A stretch of DNA of 64,000 nt from Caldinitratiruptor microaerophilus (GTDB lineage: Bacteria; Bacillota; Sulfobacillia; Symbiobacteriales; ZC4RG38): positions 2,790,001 to 2,854,000 of the forward strand of contig NZ_AP025628.1 in assembly GCF_025999835.1 (NCBI RefSeq), in the 5' to 3' direction. The position numbers and the translations under genes are program-made. Numbering within the stretch: the stretch's first letter is position 1; the number at the start of each line of letters is the position of its first letter. The notes under the pieces are model-generated. The model did no database searches and was not told where the DNA came from. It saw only the letters and a list, made by a program, of their open reading frames with translations. Below are positions 10,602 to 18,841 of the stretch, piece after piece.

Positions 10602-11275
10602 GAGCGATCACCTTCCAGGACGTAGCCGACTCCCCGCACGGTGCGCAGCCGGTAGCCGTCGCCGGCCACCAGCGCCAGCTTGCGCCGGAGGTTCTTCACG
10701 TGAGCCTCGATCAGGTTGTCCGACGCCTCCCAGGGCTCGTCCCAGGCGGCGGCCGCGATCTGGTCCCGGGTCATGACCTGGCCAGGGTGCCGGATGAAGA
10801 GCTCCATGAGCGCATACTCCCGCCCCGTCAGCGTGACGGCGCGGTCGCCGACCCGCAGCCGGCGCGTCGACGGCTCGAGGCGGAGCGCGCCGAACGTGAG
10901 GTCGGCCACCGGGGCGGCCGACCGGCGGGCCAGCGCCTCGACCCGGGCCAGCAACTCGGCGAAGGCGAAGGGCTTGCAGAGGTAGTCGTCGGCCCCGCCC
11001 CGCAGCCCGGCCACCCGATCCCCCACGCTGTCCAGCGCCGTGAGAAGGAGGACCGGGGTGGTCAGGCGCTGCTGGCGCCAACGGGCGAGCAGCTCGTCGC
11101 CGGAGACGCCCGGCAGCAGCCGGTCAAGGATGATCACGTCGTAGCGGCGATCGCGGACGAAGAGGTCGGCCTCGTGGCCGTCCTGCGCGTGGTCGACCAA
11201 GAGCCCCTCTTCCCGCAACCCCGCGACCAGCGCCGGGCCGAGCCTGGGGTCGTCCTCCACGACCAGGATCCGCAG
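10598..11275 (-). CDS. OmpR/PhoB-family response regulator, CTG start
   Basis: This 225-residue regulator has a receiver domain (RILVVEDD, phosphoacceptor D in VIILDRLLPG, LTALDS, Lys in LCKPF) and a C-terminal winged helix (LTGREYALMELF, AHVKNLRRKL, TVRGVGYVLEG). No ATG, GTG or TTG lies in frame before RILVVEDD. The CTG at 11275 lies 14 nt after the stop of the upstream gene, with AGGAGG 7 nt before it, so CTG is the likely start. The first part of a longer open frame upstream is only a shadow of the ferric-reductase gene. It overlaps the kinase by 4 nt. Confidence 0.92.
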   Translation of the reverse strand: MRILVVEDDPRLGPALVAGLREEGLLVDHAQDGHEADLFVRDRRYDVIILDRLLPGVSGDELLARWRQQRLTTPVLLLTALDSVGDRVAGLRGGADDYLCKPFAFAELLARVEALARRSAAPVADLTFGALRLEPSTRRLRVGDRAVTLTGREYALMELFIRHPGQVMTRDQIAAAAWDEPWEASDNLIEAHVKNLRRKLALVAGDGYRLRTVRGVGYVLEGDRS

Positions 11276-11289
11276 CGGGCATCCTCCTC

Positions 11290-12015
11290 TCAGCGCGCCG
11301 TTGGCGCCGTCCCTTCTCCGTGACGGCCGCCGGGCGCCCCACCGCCTGCACGGGCCCCACGGGTGAGGAGCAGGCGGGCGAGGAGCAGGAACGCGAAGAC
11401 ACTTCCCGTCGACCAGTATAGCGCCTGGACCCACGGCTGGGCGGTGTCCGTACCGGCCCACACCCCGTGTGCGAGGGCCAGCACGTAGGCCGGCACGCTG
11501 AGCGCGTGGGCCAGCCGCCACGTGGCCACCCCCAGCCGCGCCCGCAGATACGAGGTGACCTGCACGCCCACGAGAGCGTACAGCGCATAGACGCCGAGGG
11601 CCACCGCGCCGGTGCGGTACGTGGAGGCGAAGGGGAGCAGGATATCCGGCCAGCGGAAGGACACCCAGTGGTCGTAGCGCAGGATCACGGCGTGCACGAC
11701 CGTAGCGTAGAGGCTCCACGCCGCCCCCCACTGGTGCGCGGCGCCCAGGAGCGGCGGCGGAGCGGCCAGCCCCAGAAGGCGCGAGGAGAGCAGGAGGCCG
11801 GTCACGGCGGCGAGCCAGAGGAAGAGGTAGGCCATGATGCCTGCCGCCCGGGTGATGTGCCACGTGCTGGGCTCCACGAACAGACGGGAGACGGCGGGCA
11901 GGCCGGCCCGGACGGCAGGCACCGCCAGGGCGGCCGGGGGCAGCAGCCACCCGAGCGCCGCCAGTCGGAGACGGTAGGGCGGTGGCCCCGGATGACGATC
12001 GTCAGCCTTCCGCAC
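11290..12015 (-). CDS. Ferric-reductase-like transmembrane heme protein
   Basis: This 241-residue protein has about six membrane helices and fits the ferric-reductase-like (FRD/MsrQ-type) b-heme domain. Heme-ligand pairs are visible with family spacing: AHQWGAAWSLYATVVHA gives His-X13-His, and LAHALSVPAYVLALAHG gives His-X12-His. Such domains pass electrons across the membrane between flavin or quinone and an external acceptor. No NAD/FAD-binding domain is attached, so a partner is needed. The neighbouring ApbE suggests a covalently flavinylated partner. The GTG start overlaps the end of apbE by 14 bp. Confidence 0.82.
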   Translation of the reverse strand: MRKADDRHPGPPPYRLRLAALGWLLPPAALAVPAVRAGLPAVSRLFVEPSTWHITRAAGIMAYLFLWLAAVTGLLLSSRLLGLAAPPPLLGAAHQWGAAWSLYATVVHAVILRYDHWVSFRWPDILLPFASTYRTGAVALGVYALYALVGVQVTSYLRARLGVATWRLAHALSVPAYVLALAHGVWAGTDTAQPWVQALYWSTGSVFAFLLLARLLLTRGARAGGGAPGGRHGEGTAPTAR

Positions 12016-13003
12016 GCAATGTCACCTCGCGCAGCTCCGAGCTCATGCGCACGAACCGGTTCTCCGTGACGACAAGCCCGGCGGCGCCGTGCTGCGCCAG
12101 CAGGGCGACGGCCTCCCCGGGGCCGGCCAGGATGCACGCCTTGGCCAGGGCCTCGGCCGCGGCTGCCGTTCTGGCGACGACCGTCGCCGCCACGACCCCC
12201 GTCCGGGCCGGACGTCCCGTTCGGGGGTCGACGATGTGGTGGTGCCACCCGCCCGCGACCCTCCATCTCCGCCCCAGGACATCCGAGGTCGCCACGGCTC
12301 CGCCGCGGAGGGCCAGCCGGAGCAGGGTGCGACCGGGGTCGAAGGGGTCGGCGACGGCCACCGGCCAGGGCTCCGTCGAGACGATCCGGACGTCGCCGCC
12401 GACGTCCGCCGCCGCCGGGCCGTGGCGGGCCAGCGCGCGGGCCGCCCGGTCGGCCGCCCAGCCCTTGGCGATGCCGCCCAGGTCGAAGCGGACGCCGGGA
12501 GGCCGGTCGACGAGCCACAGCGGGGTCCCCGGCACGGCCTCGACCCGGACGGCCGCCCAGCGGGACCCGGCCGGGTGCCCCGGGCCCCCGGCCGGGTCCA
12601 CGGTGGGTGGGCCGGCGCCATCCATCTCCGGCGGAGGCAGCTCGCCGAACGGGCGGTCGTAGCCCGCCGCCTCCAGTTCGGGCAGCAGGGTGGGGTCGAA
12701 GAGGCCGCCCGTGCGTCCGGCCGCAACCAGGGCGGCGCGCAGGACGCGGCCCAGGAGGGGCGAGACCAGGGCGTACCGGCCGGGGTGGACGTTGAGGCGG
12801 CTCAGTTCGCTCTCCGGCCGGAAGCGGCTCAGGGCAGCCTCAACCGTGTGGAACCACGCCTCCAGCGCCTCCAAGCGGGCCGCTGCTGCCGCCTCCTCGC
12901 CCGGGCGGGGCCGCACGTGGAGCGCGACCACGGTCCCCATCGCCGCGAACCGGCTCGAGAGAACTGCCGGCGCGGCCTCACCGGTCGGACCCGGCCGGCT
13001 CAC
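12002..13003 (-). CDS. apbE: ApbE-family FAD:protein FMN transferase
   Basis: ApbE attaches FMN covalently to Thr or Ser of exported electron-transfer proteins. Family motifs include FAAMGTVVALHV at the start, FDLGGIAKGWAADRAARAL, ADVGGDVRIV, VDPRTGRPA and LAKACILAGPG. The GTG at 13003 overlaps the stop of the upstream gene in GTGA, giving 333 residues; an open frame upstream is not conserved-looking. No signal peptide or lipobox is visible, unusual for a protein that acts outside the membrane. No FMN-binding-domain substrate is encoded in this operon. Confidence 0.88.
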   Translation of the reverse strand: MSRPGPTGEAAPAVLSSRFAAMGTVVALHVRPRPGEEAAAAARLEALEAWFHTVEAALSRFRPESELSRLNVHPGRYALVSPLLGRVLRAALVAAGRTGGLFDPTLLPELEAAGYDRPFGELPPPEMDGAGPPTVDPAGGPGHPAGSRWAAVRVEAVPGTPLWLVDRPPGVRFDLGGIAKGWAADRAARALARHGPAAADVGGDVRIVSTEPWPVAVADPFDPGRTLLRLALRGGAVATSDVLGRRWRVAGGWHHHIVDPRTGRPARTGVVAATVVARTAAAAEALAKACILAGPGEAVALLAQHGAAGLVVTENRFVRMSSELREVTLRAEG

Positions 13004-13512
13004 GACCGCCGCGCCCGGATCTCGGGCAGCACGCCCGGGGCCGGCAGCGCACCCGCCGTGCGCGGAGCCACACGGGACTCGGCGCTCGTCCGGGGGCTCA
13101 GGAACTGCGCCACCCCGCCTACCCTTCGGTCGTCTTCCCATCCGTCCTCGTCGTCCTCGTATTCGCGCCACTCGTGGCCGTCCTCGCCCTCGTAGCGCTC
13201 GTCCTCGTCATCGTGCTCGTACCGGTCGTCGTCCCAAAGCCGCCTGGCCGGCTGGCCGCCCTCCCGGCGCCCGGTCGCCGGCGGAGGCGGGGGCAGGGGG
13301 GCCAGGGCCGGCGGCCCGGCTTCGGCCTGCCGTGCCTCTGCGGAGACGCCCGGCACCACGGGGACCGGCCCTGCCGGCGAATCGGGCGGAGCCACAGGAA
13401 GCGGCTCCGGGGGCCCAGCCGGCGCCCGGGCGACCTGCCCCAGGACCGCCGTGCCCGCCGTGAGCCCCGCCACCGTGAGCACGAAGCGCACCAGCGGCGC
13501 GTTCACCTTCAT
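13000..13512 (-). CDS. Secreted or anchored Pro-rich protein with acidic His/Tyr-rich segment
   Basis: This 170-residue protein has an N-terminal signal or anchor helix (about 8-25), a Pro/Ala-rich region (30-85), then a dense acidic stretch at about residues 92-128 rich in Asp, Glu, Tyr, Trp and His (for example DDDRYEHDDEDERYEGEDG). I recognise no family. It is the first gene of the operon apbE, ferric-reductase-like, regulator, kinase. The acidic His-containing run resembles the one in the kinase sensor region, which suggests a shared extracytoplasmic metal ligand; this is inference. Low complexity makes the function uncertain, but overlap with apbE supports it as a real gene. Confidence 0.7.
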   Translation of the reverse strand: MKVNAPLVRFVLTVAGLTAGTAVLGQVARAPAGPPEPLPVAPPDSPAGPVPVVPGVSAEARQAEAGPPALAPLPPPPPATGRREGGQPARRLWDDDRYEHDDEDERYEGEDGHEWREYEDDEDGWEDDRRVGGVAQFLSPRTSAESRVAPRTAGALPAPGVLPEIRARRS

Positions 13513-13617
13513 GTCCGTCCCTCCCGTTTGCGCTGCCCGGGTCTCGTGCGGGCGCGTTCTGCGAGGCAGAGTATCCGGGTGGGCTGAAGTGAACCTGAAC
13601 GCGCCTGGGACGTGTCA

Positions 13618-13650
13618 GGCCCCGGGCGCCTTCCACCGGCGCCCGGGGCC
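13618..13650 (-). terminator. Strong hairpin, probable terminator of the GerMN gene
   Basis: Arms 13618-13630 and 13638-13650 pair perfectly over 13 bp (GGCCCCGGGCGCC) around a 7-base loop. The hairpin starts 16 bp past the GerMN gene stop on the minus strand. There is no U-tract, as often in very GC-rich genomes, so the call rests on position and stability. Confidence 0.55.
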
Positions 13651-13665
13651 TTCTGCCCGGGATCT

Positions 13666-14388
13666 TCACTGCCCCGCCGGAGCGGCGGCGGGGTCGAACC
13701 GCACCCCGGCCACGACCCGCATGGTTCCCATTCGCTCCAGGTCGGCACGCCCGAGGGGCCTGTCCCAGGTCCAGCCGGCGAACCGGCCCGGGCGGCCGTC
13801 GACGTCCACCCGGACGGCCTGGACGCCGTCGACGCCCGTCAGCGTGTACACGAAGCTGTACAGGAAGGCGCTCGCCCAGCCCGGCCCCGCCCCCCGCTCG
13901 GCCGCCGCGGTGAGGTCCACCGTGAGGACCCCGGTGCGGTCGTCCAGCCGCACGCCACGGGCGCGGGTGCCCGCGGGGACCCCGGTCTCGAGCCCCAGGT
14001 CGGCGGGGGGCTCCAGGAGCAGGGGCAGCAGCGCCGCAGCCCGCTCGACGCCGCGCGCGGGGAGGGACCTCACCTTCACCTCGACGGGGATCAGCGCCTT
14101 GCCGCCGCTGTACCGGTCGGCGTAGAAGACCGTGGCCAGGACGGCCCCCGGATCCCCTCCGCTCCGGTCGATGTGCGACCGGGCCCGGGCGACGTCCGCG
14201 GGCACCGTGTACGCCGGCGAGGGCCCGGCGGCCTCACCGCCGGGCCCGCCGGGACCTGCCCCGCCGAGCGCGCCCGCACCCGGCCCGTCCGCTACCGGCG
14301 CCCGTGCAGCCGTCGGGCCGGGCGCCGTGAGGCGGCCGATCAGCGCCAGGGCGGCGATCAGCATCGCCGCCCAGAGCACGGGGCGCAT
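13666..14388 (-). CDS. GerMN-domain membrane-anchored protein
   Basis: This 240-residue protein has an N-terminal membrane helix (about residues 4-22), a Gly/Ala/Pro linker (23-60) and one C-terminal GerMN-like domain. That domain contains VFYADRYSGGKALIPVEVKV, a run of Leu/Pro-rich helix (AALLPLLLEPP) and VLTVDLTAAAERG...FLYSFVYTLTGVDGVQAVRV, as in GerM-type sporulation and germination proteins. It is probably exported and attached to the outer face of the membrane. It lies downstream of glmM on the same strand (85-bp gap), so it could be the last member of the cdaA-cdaR-glmM operon, with the terminator beyond it. Confidence 0.85.
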   Translation of the reverse strand: MRPVLWAAMLIAALALIGRLTAPGPTAARAPVADGPGAGALGGAGPGGPGGEAAGPSPAYTVPADVARARSHIDRSGGDPGAVLATVFYADRYSGGKALIPVEVKVRSLPARGVERAAALLPLLLEPPADLGLETGVPAGTRARGVRLDDRTGVLTVDLTAAAERGAGPGWASAFLYSFVYTLTGVDGVQAVRVDVDGRPGRFAGWTWDRPLGRADLERMGTMRVVAGVRFDPAAAPAGQ

Positions 14389-14473
14389 CGGGTGGGGCGT
14401 GCGGCGCCGGCGCGCCTCCGCCAGCGTGCGGGCCGGACCCCAGCGCCGGGCGGCGATCCGCGGGCGCGGGCCC

Positions 14474-15829
14474 TTACCCCAGCTCAGCGGCGATCACCTC
14501 CCGGAGCCGCGCGGCGAGCTCCTCGAGCAGGACCGGATCGGGGCCCTCGAGCATGACCCGGATGAGCGGCTCGGTCCCGGACGGCCGCACGAGCACGCGG
14601 CCCCGCCCCTTGAGACGGGCCTCCGCCTCCTGCACCGCCTCCACGATGCGGGGCCGGTCTTGCCAGCCGTCCCTCTCGCGCACCCGCACGTTCTCCAGGA
14701 TCTGGGGGAAACGCTCCACCTGACCGGCCATCTCCGAGAGCGGCCGCCCTGCGCGCACCATCGCCGAGAGGAGCTGGACGCCGGTCAGGATGCCGTCGCC
14801 GGTGGTGCCGAGGTGCCCGAAGATCACGTGGCCCGACTGCTCCCCGCCCAGGACGGCGCCGATCTCGAGCATCCGCTCGAGCACGTACCGGTCACCCACC
14901 CGGGTTCGCTCCAGGCGGATCCCGTGGCGCTTCAGGAGCAGCTCGAGCCCCAGGTTGCTCATGACGGTGGCCACCACCGTGTCCCCGGCGAGGAGCCCCC
15001 GGGCCTTCAGGTCGAGGCCGCAGATGGCCATGATCTGGTCGCCGTCGACGACCTGGCCGCGCTCGTCCACGGCGATGCACCGGTCGGCGTCCCCGTCGTG
15101 GGCGATACCCGCGTGGGCTCCGAGGCGGAGGACGGCCTCCTGGAGCGCCTCCGGGTGGGTCGACCCGCAGCGGTCGTTGATGTTGAGGCCGTCGGGTGCG
15201 TCGCCCAGGACGTGCACCTCGGCGCCGAGGCGGCGGAACACCGCCGGCGAAAGCCGGTAGGCCGCTCCGTGGCCGCAGTCGACGACGATCCGGAGGCCGG
15301 AGAGGTCGGCGGTGGCGGTGCCGGCCACGTACTCCACGTACCGGTCCGCCTCCCCGTGGGCGTCCCGCGCCTCTCCCACGCCGGCTCCTGTCGGCCGCAG
15401 CCCGGCAGGCTCCCCGGCGAGCCGCTCGAGCTCGTCCTCGATGGCGTCCGGCAGCTTGTACCCGTCGCGCGAGAAGAACTTGATGCCGTTGTACTCCGCC
15501 GGGTTGTGCGAGGCGGAGATGACCACGCCGAAATCCGCCCCCAGGGCACGGGTCAGGTACGCCACTGCCGGCGTGGTCACCACGCCGAGGTCCAGGACGT
15601 CCCCTCCGGCCGACTGCACCCCCGCCGCCAGGGCGTGGGCGAGCATCGGGCCGGAGCGCCGCGTGTCGCGGCCGATCAGGGCCACCGGCCGCCGTCCCGC
15701 CTGCCCGCCGAGCCGGCCCTGCGCCGCCAGCCGGGCGGCTGCGTGACCGAGGGCGAAGGCCAGCTCCGGCGGGAGCTCGGGGCTGTTGGCCACGCCGCGG
15801 ACACCGTCGGTACCGAAAAGCCTTCCCAT
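14474..15829 (-). CDS. glmM: Phosphoglucosamine mutase
   Basis: GlmM converts glucosamine-6-phosphate to glucosamine-1-phosphate on the way to UDP-GlcNAc. The 451-residue product starts MGRLFGTDGVRG, has the phosphoserine loop ISASHNP (active Ser near 107), the metal-binding loop HDGDADRCIAVDE and the C-terminal phosphate-binding VRPSGTEPLIRVM. The ATG at 15829 follows AGGAGGAGGA. The upstream frame is open through cdaR and cdaA, but those stretches are shadows. In Firmicutes GlmM binds and restrains CdaA, and the gene order cdaA-cdaR-glmM is kept here. Confidence 0.97.
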   Translation of the reverse strand: MGRLFGTDGVRGVANSPELPPELAFALGHAAARLAAQGRLGGQAGRRPVALIGRDTRRSGPMLAHALAAGVQSAGGDVLDLGVVTTPAVAYLTRALGADFGVVISASHNPAEYNGIKFFSRDGYKLPDAIEDELERLAGEPAGLRPTGAGVGEARDAHGEADRYVEYVAGTATADLSGLRIVVDCGHGAAYRLSPAVFRRLGAEVHVLGDAPDGLNINDRCGSTHPEALQEAVLRLGAHAGIAHDGDADRCIAVDERGQVVDGDQIMAICGLDLKARGLLAGDTVVATVMSNLGLELLLKRHGIRLERTRVGDRYVLERMLEIGAVLGGEQSGHVIFGHLGTTGDGILTGVQLLSAMVRAGRPLSEMAGQVERFPQILENVRVRERDGWQDRPRIVEAVQEAEARLKGRGRVLVRPSGTEPLIRVMLEGPDPVLLEELAARLREVIAAELG

Positions 15830-15909
15830 GGGCGCGCGAAGATCCTCCTCCTGAGGGGCTCCTAGCGTAGCGGCCGGCGGGGCCCGGCCCCGATGCCGCC
15901 TGCTCCGGC

Positions 15910-17118
15910 CTATTCGTTCGGGGACTTGGAGATGACCACTTCGACCGCGGAGGGGTTGACGGACACGACGGTGATGCCGGGAGGGGTGTCGTACCGAACC
16001 TCCAGCAGGTGCCGGCCGGGCCCGAGCCCCGCAGCGTCCACCCGCACGTCGAACAGGGCGGGGTCGAGCCGGTCGAGAGCCAGCTTGGGCCCTTGCAGGC
16101 GCACCGTCACGCCCTCGACGGCCGCGCGGGCCACCAGGCCGGGGCCGACGCCCCGGATCGCCAGCGGGTGGTCTGCCAGCACCCGCTCGGTGCGCAGCTC
16201 GGTGACGTTCACGGACACGGTCGCGGACTGGTAGTCCATGCTCTCGGCGCCGGGGGGCAGGATGAGCCCCACCTGGACCGCGAAGGGCCGTGTCTGGCCG
16301 GTGAGGTTGATGGGCTCGGTGGCCACTTCCTGCCACCCGTCGTGCCGCTCCCGCGGCCCCCGCACCTTCACCGTGCTGGGCGTGACGGACACGCTGAACG
16401 TGTACCCCTCCGGCAGGCTGCCGGCGAAGCGCGGGTGCACGGGCACGTCCCGTGCCGGCGGCAGGCGCACCACGGAGACCTCGACGGGCACCCGCGCCGG
16501 GTCGAGGGTCACACCCTGGACCTCCATCCCGGAGGCGTCGACGGCGCTGAGCGACGCCTCTCGCTGCCCGGCGCCGTCCAGGCTCGCCGGATCGACCACG
16601 GCTTCGACCCGGGCGACCCGGTCCACGTTGGGCCGCAGTCCGAGGATCTGGACCTGGTCCCGGAGGAGGCGGAGCACGTACTTCTGGTCGCCCCGGGCGA
16701 TCTCCGGCTGGCCCAGCGTCACCCGCACGGGCCGGGAGACCCGCTGCTCGAGGAAGACGGAGACGACGTTCGGCTCGACCGTGTAGCTGACGGTGGGCGC
16801 CAGCCCCCGCACCTGGACCCGCACGGTATGCATCTGGCCGGGGCCGAGCCCGGCCAGGTCGATCACCGCGGCGAGGTCGTCCGGCCGGACCCGCTCCACG
16901 TCTCGCGCCGGACCCTGCAGGGTCACGTCGACCGGAGGCAGGGCCTGGGGGGCCTGCAGGACAAGATCGGGGCCGATGTGCTCGGCCCGCAGCGGGACGG
17001 CGGTGAGCCGCCGGGTCACGTCCGCGGAGCGCGCGTCGGTGATCTGCACCCACAGGATGAAGGCCAGAAGCAAGGAAAGCAGCCGGACCACGCCGTCCCG
17101 CTGCAAGAGCCGCTCCAA
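15910..17118 (-). CDS. cdaR: YbbR-domain protein, CdaA regulator
   Basis: This 402-residue protein has one N-terminal membrane helix (RLLSLLLAFILWVQITDA) and three or four extracytoplasmic YbbR repeats, visible as recurring units such as PPVDVTLQGPARDVERV, RPVRVTLGQPEIARG, STVKVRGPRERHDGW and VTVRLQGPKLALDRL. It lies between cdaA and glmM as in Bacillus and Listeria, where CdaR modulates CdaA activity from the outer face of the membrane. Spacings of 57 and 80 bp and common orientation indicate an operon. Confidence 0.93.
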   Translation of the reverse strand: MERLLQRDGVVRLLSLLLAFILWVQITDARSADVTRRLTAVPLRAEHIGPDLVLQAPQALPPVDVTLQGPARDVERVRPDDLAAVIDLAGLGPGQMHTVRVQVRGLAPTVSYTVEPNVVSVFLEQRVSRPVRVTLGQPEIARGDQKYVLRLLRDQVQILGLRPNVDRVARVEAVVDPASLDGAGQREASLSAVDASGMEVQGVTLDPARVPVEVSVVRLPPARDVPVHPRFAGSLPEGYTFSVSVTPSTVKVRGPRERHDGWQEVATEPINLTGQTRPFAVQVGLILPPGAESMDYQSATVSVNVTELRTERVLADHPLAIRGVGPGLVARAAVEGVTVRLQGPKLALDRLDPALFDVRVDAAGLGPGRHLLEVRYDTPPGITVVSVNPSAVEVVISKSPNE

Positions 17119-17175
17119 CGGACGTCCCCCCTCTCCGATCCCGCGCCCGCCGGCCGCGCCCCGGCGGCCCCGTGC

Positions 17176-18003
17176 CTACCCGTCTCCCGGGCGGAACCGC
17201 CACGGCACCCGCACCGGTTGCGGCATCAGGAGGGCCGTGAGCGTTTCCCGCAGGGCCTTCTCGTCGAGGCCCCGGACCAGCCGGCCGCCGTGGGCCACGC
17301 TGACCTCCCCGGTCTCCTCGGATACGATCACGGAGACCGCATCGCTGTGCTCGGTCACCCCCACGCCCGCCCGGTGCCTGCTGCCCAGCCGGTGTTCGAG
17401 CTCCGTGGCCTCGGCGAGCGGCAGCCAGCAGGCGGCGGCCATGACGCGGCTGCCCCGCAGGATGACCGCGCCGTCGTGGAGCGGGGTGTTGGGGATGAAG
17501 ATGTTGGTCAGGAGCTCCCAGCTGACATGGCCCTCGATCGGGATGCCGCTGTCGATGAGTTCCCCCAGCCGCGTCTCCCGCTCGATGACCATCAGTGCCC
17601 CGGTCTTGTTGCGGGCGAGGATCTCGACAGCCTTGCTCACCTGGTCGATCAGGCGGGGCGGGTCCTCGTCGCCCGGGTCGAGGAAGCCCTTCGTGGGGAT
17701 CAGGCGCCCACGGCCGATCTGCTCCAGCGCCCGCCGCAGTTCCGGCTGGAAGACGATGGGCAGCGCCACGGACGCCCCGAGCACGACCTTCTCCAGCAGC
17801 CAGTTCAACGTGTACAACCTGAGGACCCGGCTGGCGGCCGTGGCGAGAAGCAGGATGAACAGGCCGTTGATGAGCTGGACGGCCCGGGTGCCCCGGATGA
17901 GGATGAAGAGCCGGTACAGGACATAGGCTACCAGACCGATGTCCACGAGGGCCAGGAAATACTCTCCCAGCGTGAACCGGGAGAAGTTGGGTATCAGGGG
18001 CAA
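17176..18003 (-). CDS. cdaA: Diadenylate cyclase CdaA
   Basis: CdaA makes the second messenger c-di-AMP from two ATP. The 275-residue protein has three membrane helices at about residues 15-35, 42-60 and 65-85, then the DAC domain with DGA at 177-179 (TPLHDGAVI) and RHR at 209-211 (GSRHRAGVGVTEHSDA). Both catalytic motifs are intact. The TTG start is supported by GAGGTGA upstream. A -10-like TAAGAT lies at 18043-18038. c-di-AMP governs potassium uptake, osmotic balance and cell-wall homeostasis in Firmicutes. Confidence 0.96.
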   Translation of the reverse strand: MPLIPNFSRFTLGEYFLALVDIGLVAYVLYRLFILIRGTRAVQLINGLFILLLATAASRVLRLYTLNWLLEKVVLGASVALPIVFQPELRRALEQIGRGRLIPTKGFLDPGDEDPPRLIDQVSKAVEILARNKTGALMVIERETRLGELIDSGIPIEGHVSWELLTNIFIPNTPLHDGAVILRGSRVMAAACWLPLAEATELEHRLGSRHRAGVGVTEHSDAVSVIVSEETGEVSVAHGGRLVRGLDEKALRETLTALLMPQPVRVPWRFRPGDG

Positions 18004-18091
18004 CCGGCCTCACCTCGGCCTTTCTCCGTCGCCTCTCATCTTACCACGGCGAGGGCGGTCGGGGCGGAGGTGCGGGCCCCGGACAGGCGCT

Positions 18092-18754
18092 CTACGGCTG
18101 TTCGACCCGGACCTCATCCTCCTCCACCTGGCTGGCGGACGTGTAGTAGGCCAGGCTCTGCAGCTCGATGGTCAGGTCGATGTTCTGGAGGAAGACCCCC
18201 TCGGGGACCTTCAGCTTGGCGGGTGCGAAGTTGAGGATCGCCTCCACGCCGGCGCTCACCAGCGCGTCGACCGTCCGCTGTGCCTCCGACGCCGGCACGG
18301 CGACGATCCCGATCTTCACGCCCTCCTGCCGGACGACCTGCTCGAGTTCGGACACGCTGCGCACCACCACGTCGCCGATGCGGGTGCCCACCTTCAGGGG
18401 GTCCACGTCGAAGATCGCGGCGATCTGCACGTCCTTGTGCTTGGACAGGCTGTAGCGCGCCAGCGCGTAGCCCAGGTGCCCGGCGCCTACCAGGGCGGCC
18501 TTCACGCCCTGGTGCAGCCCGAGGATCCGGCTGATCCGCCGCCGGAGGAGGGCGGTGTCGTACCCGACGCCCCGCGTCCCGAACGCCCCGAAGTAGGCCA
18601 GGTCCTTCCGGATCTGCTCCGGCGAGAACCCCGTGCGCTCGGCGAGTTCGGCGGAGGAGACAATCGGCACCTCCTGCTCCTGCATCTCCTCGAGCACCCG
18701 CAGGTAGACCGGCAACCGCTTGATGGCCGCCTCCGGAATCTTGGGCCTGCGCAC
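18092..18754 (-). CDS. rex: Redox-sensing transcriptional repressor Rex
   Basis: Rex senses the NADH/NAD+ ratio and represses fermentation and respiration genes when NADH is low. The 220-residue protein has an N-terminal winged helix (KIPEAAIKRLPVYLRVL, SSAELAERTGFSPEQIRKDLAYFGAFGTRGVGY) and a Rossmann domain with AALVGAGHLGYALARY, then IFDVDPLKVG and the C-terminal swapped helix (IDLTIELQSLAYY). A GTG start follows GGAGG. I saw no complete Rex operator (TTGTGA-type palindrome) in the adjacent gaps, so local targets are not evident. Confidence 0.95.
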   Translation of the reverse strand: MRRPKIPEAAIKRLPVYLRVLEEMQEQEVPIVSSAELAERTGFSPEQIRKDLAYFGAFGTRGVGYDTALLRRRISRILGLHQGVKAALVGAGHLGYALARYSLSKHKDVQIAAIFDVDPLKVGTRIGDVVVRSVSELEQVVRQEGVKIGIVAVPASEAQRTVDALVSAGVEAILNFAPAKLKVPEGVFLQNIDLTIELQSLAYYTSASQVEEDEVRVEQP

Positions 18755-18841
18755 GCCCCCCTACCTCCTTCAGCCCGCCCGGGAGATGAAGCGCGCCCGG
18801 GTAAGTCGCCAAACCGGGAGGGCATGACCTCCCGGCGTGGG

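Noticed and set aside
14474-18013. A single 1179-residue fusion of GlmM with upstream sequence
   Set aside because: The upstream part is the out-of-frame shadow of cdaR and cdaA; glmM has its own ATG with a strong AGGAGG at 15829.
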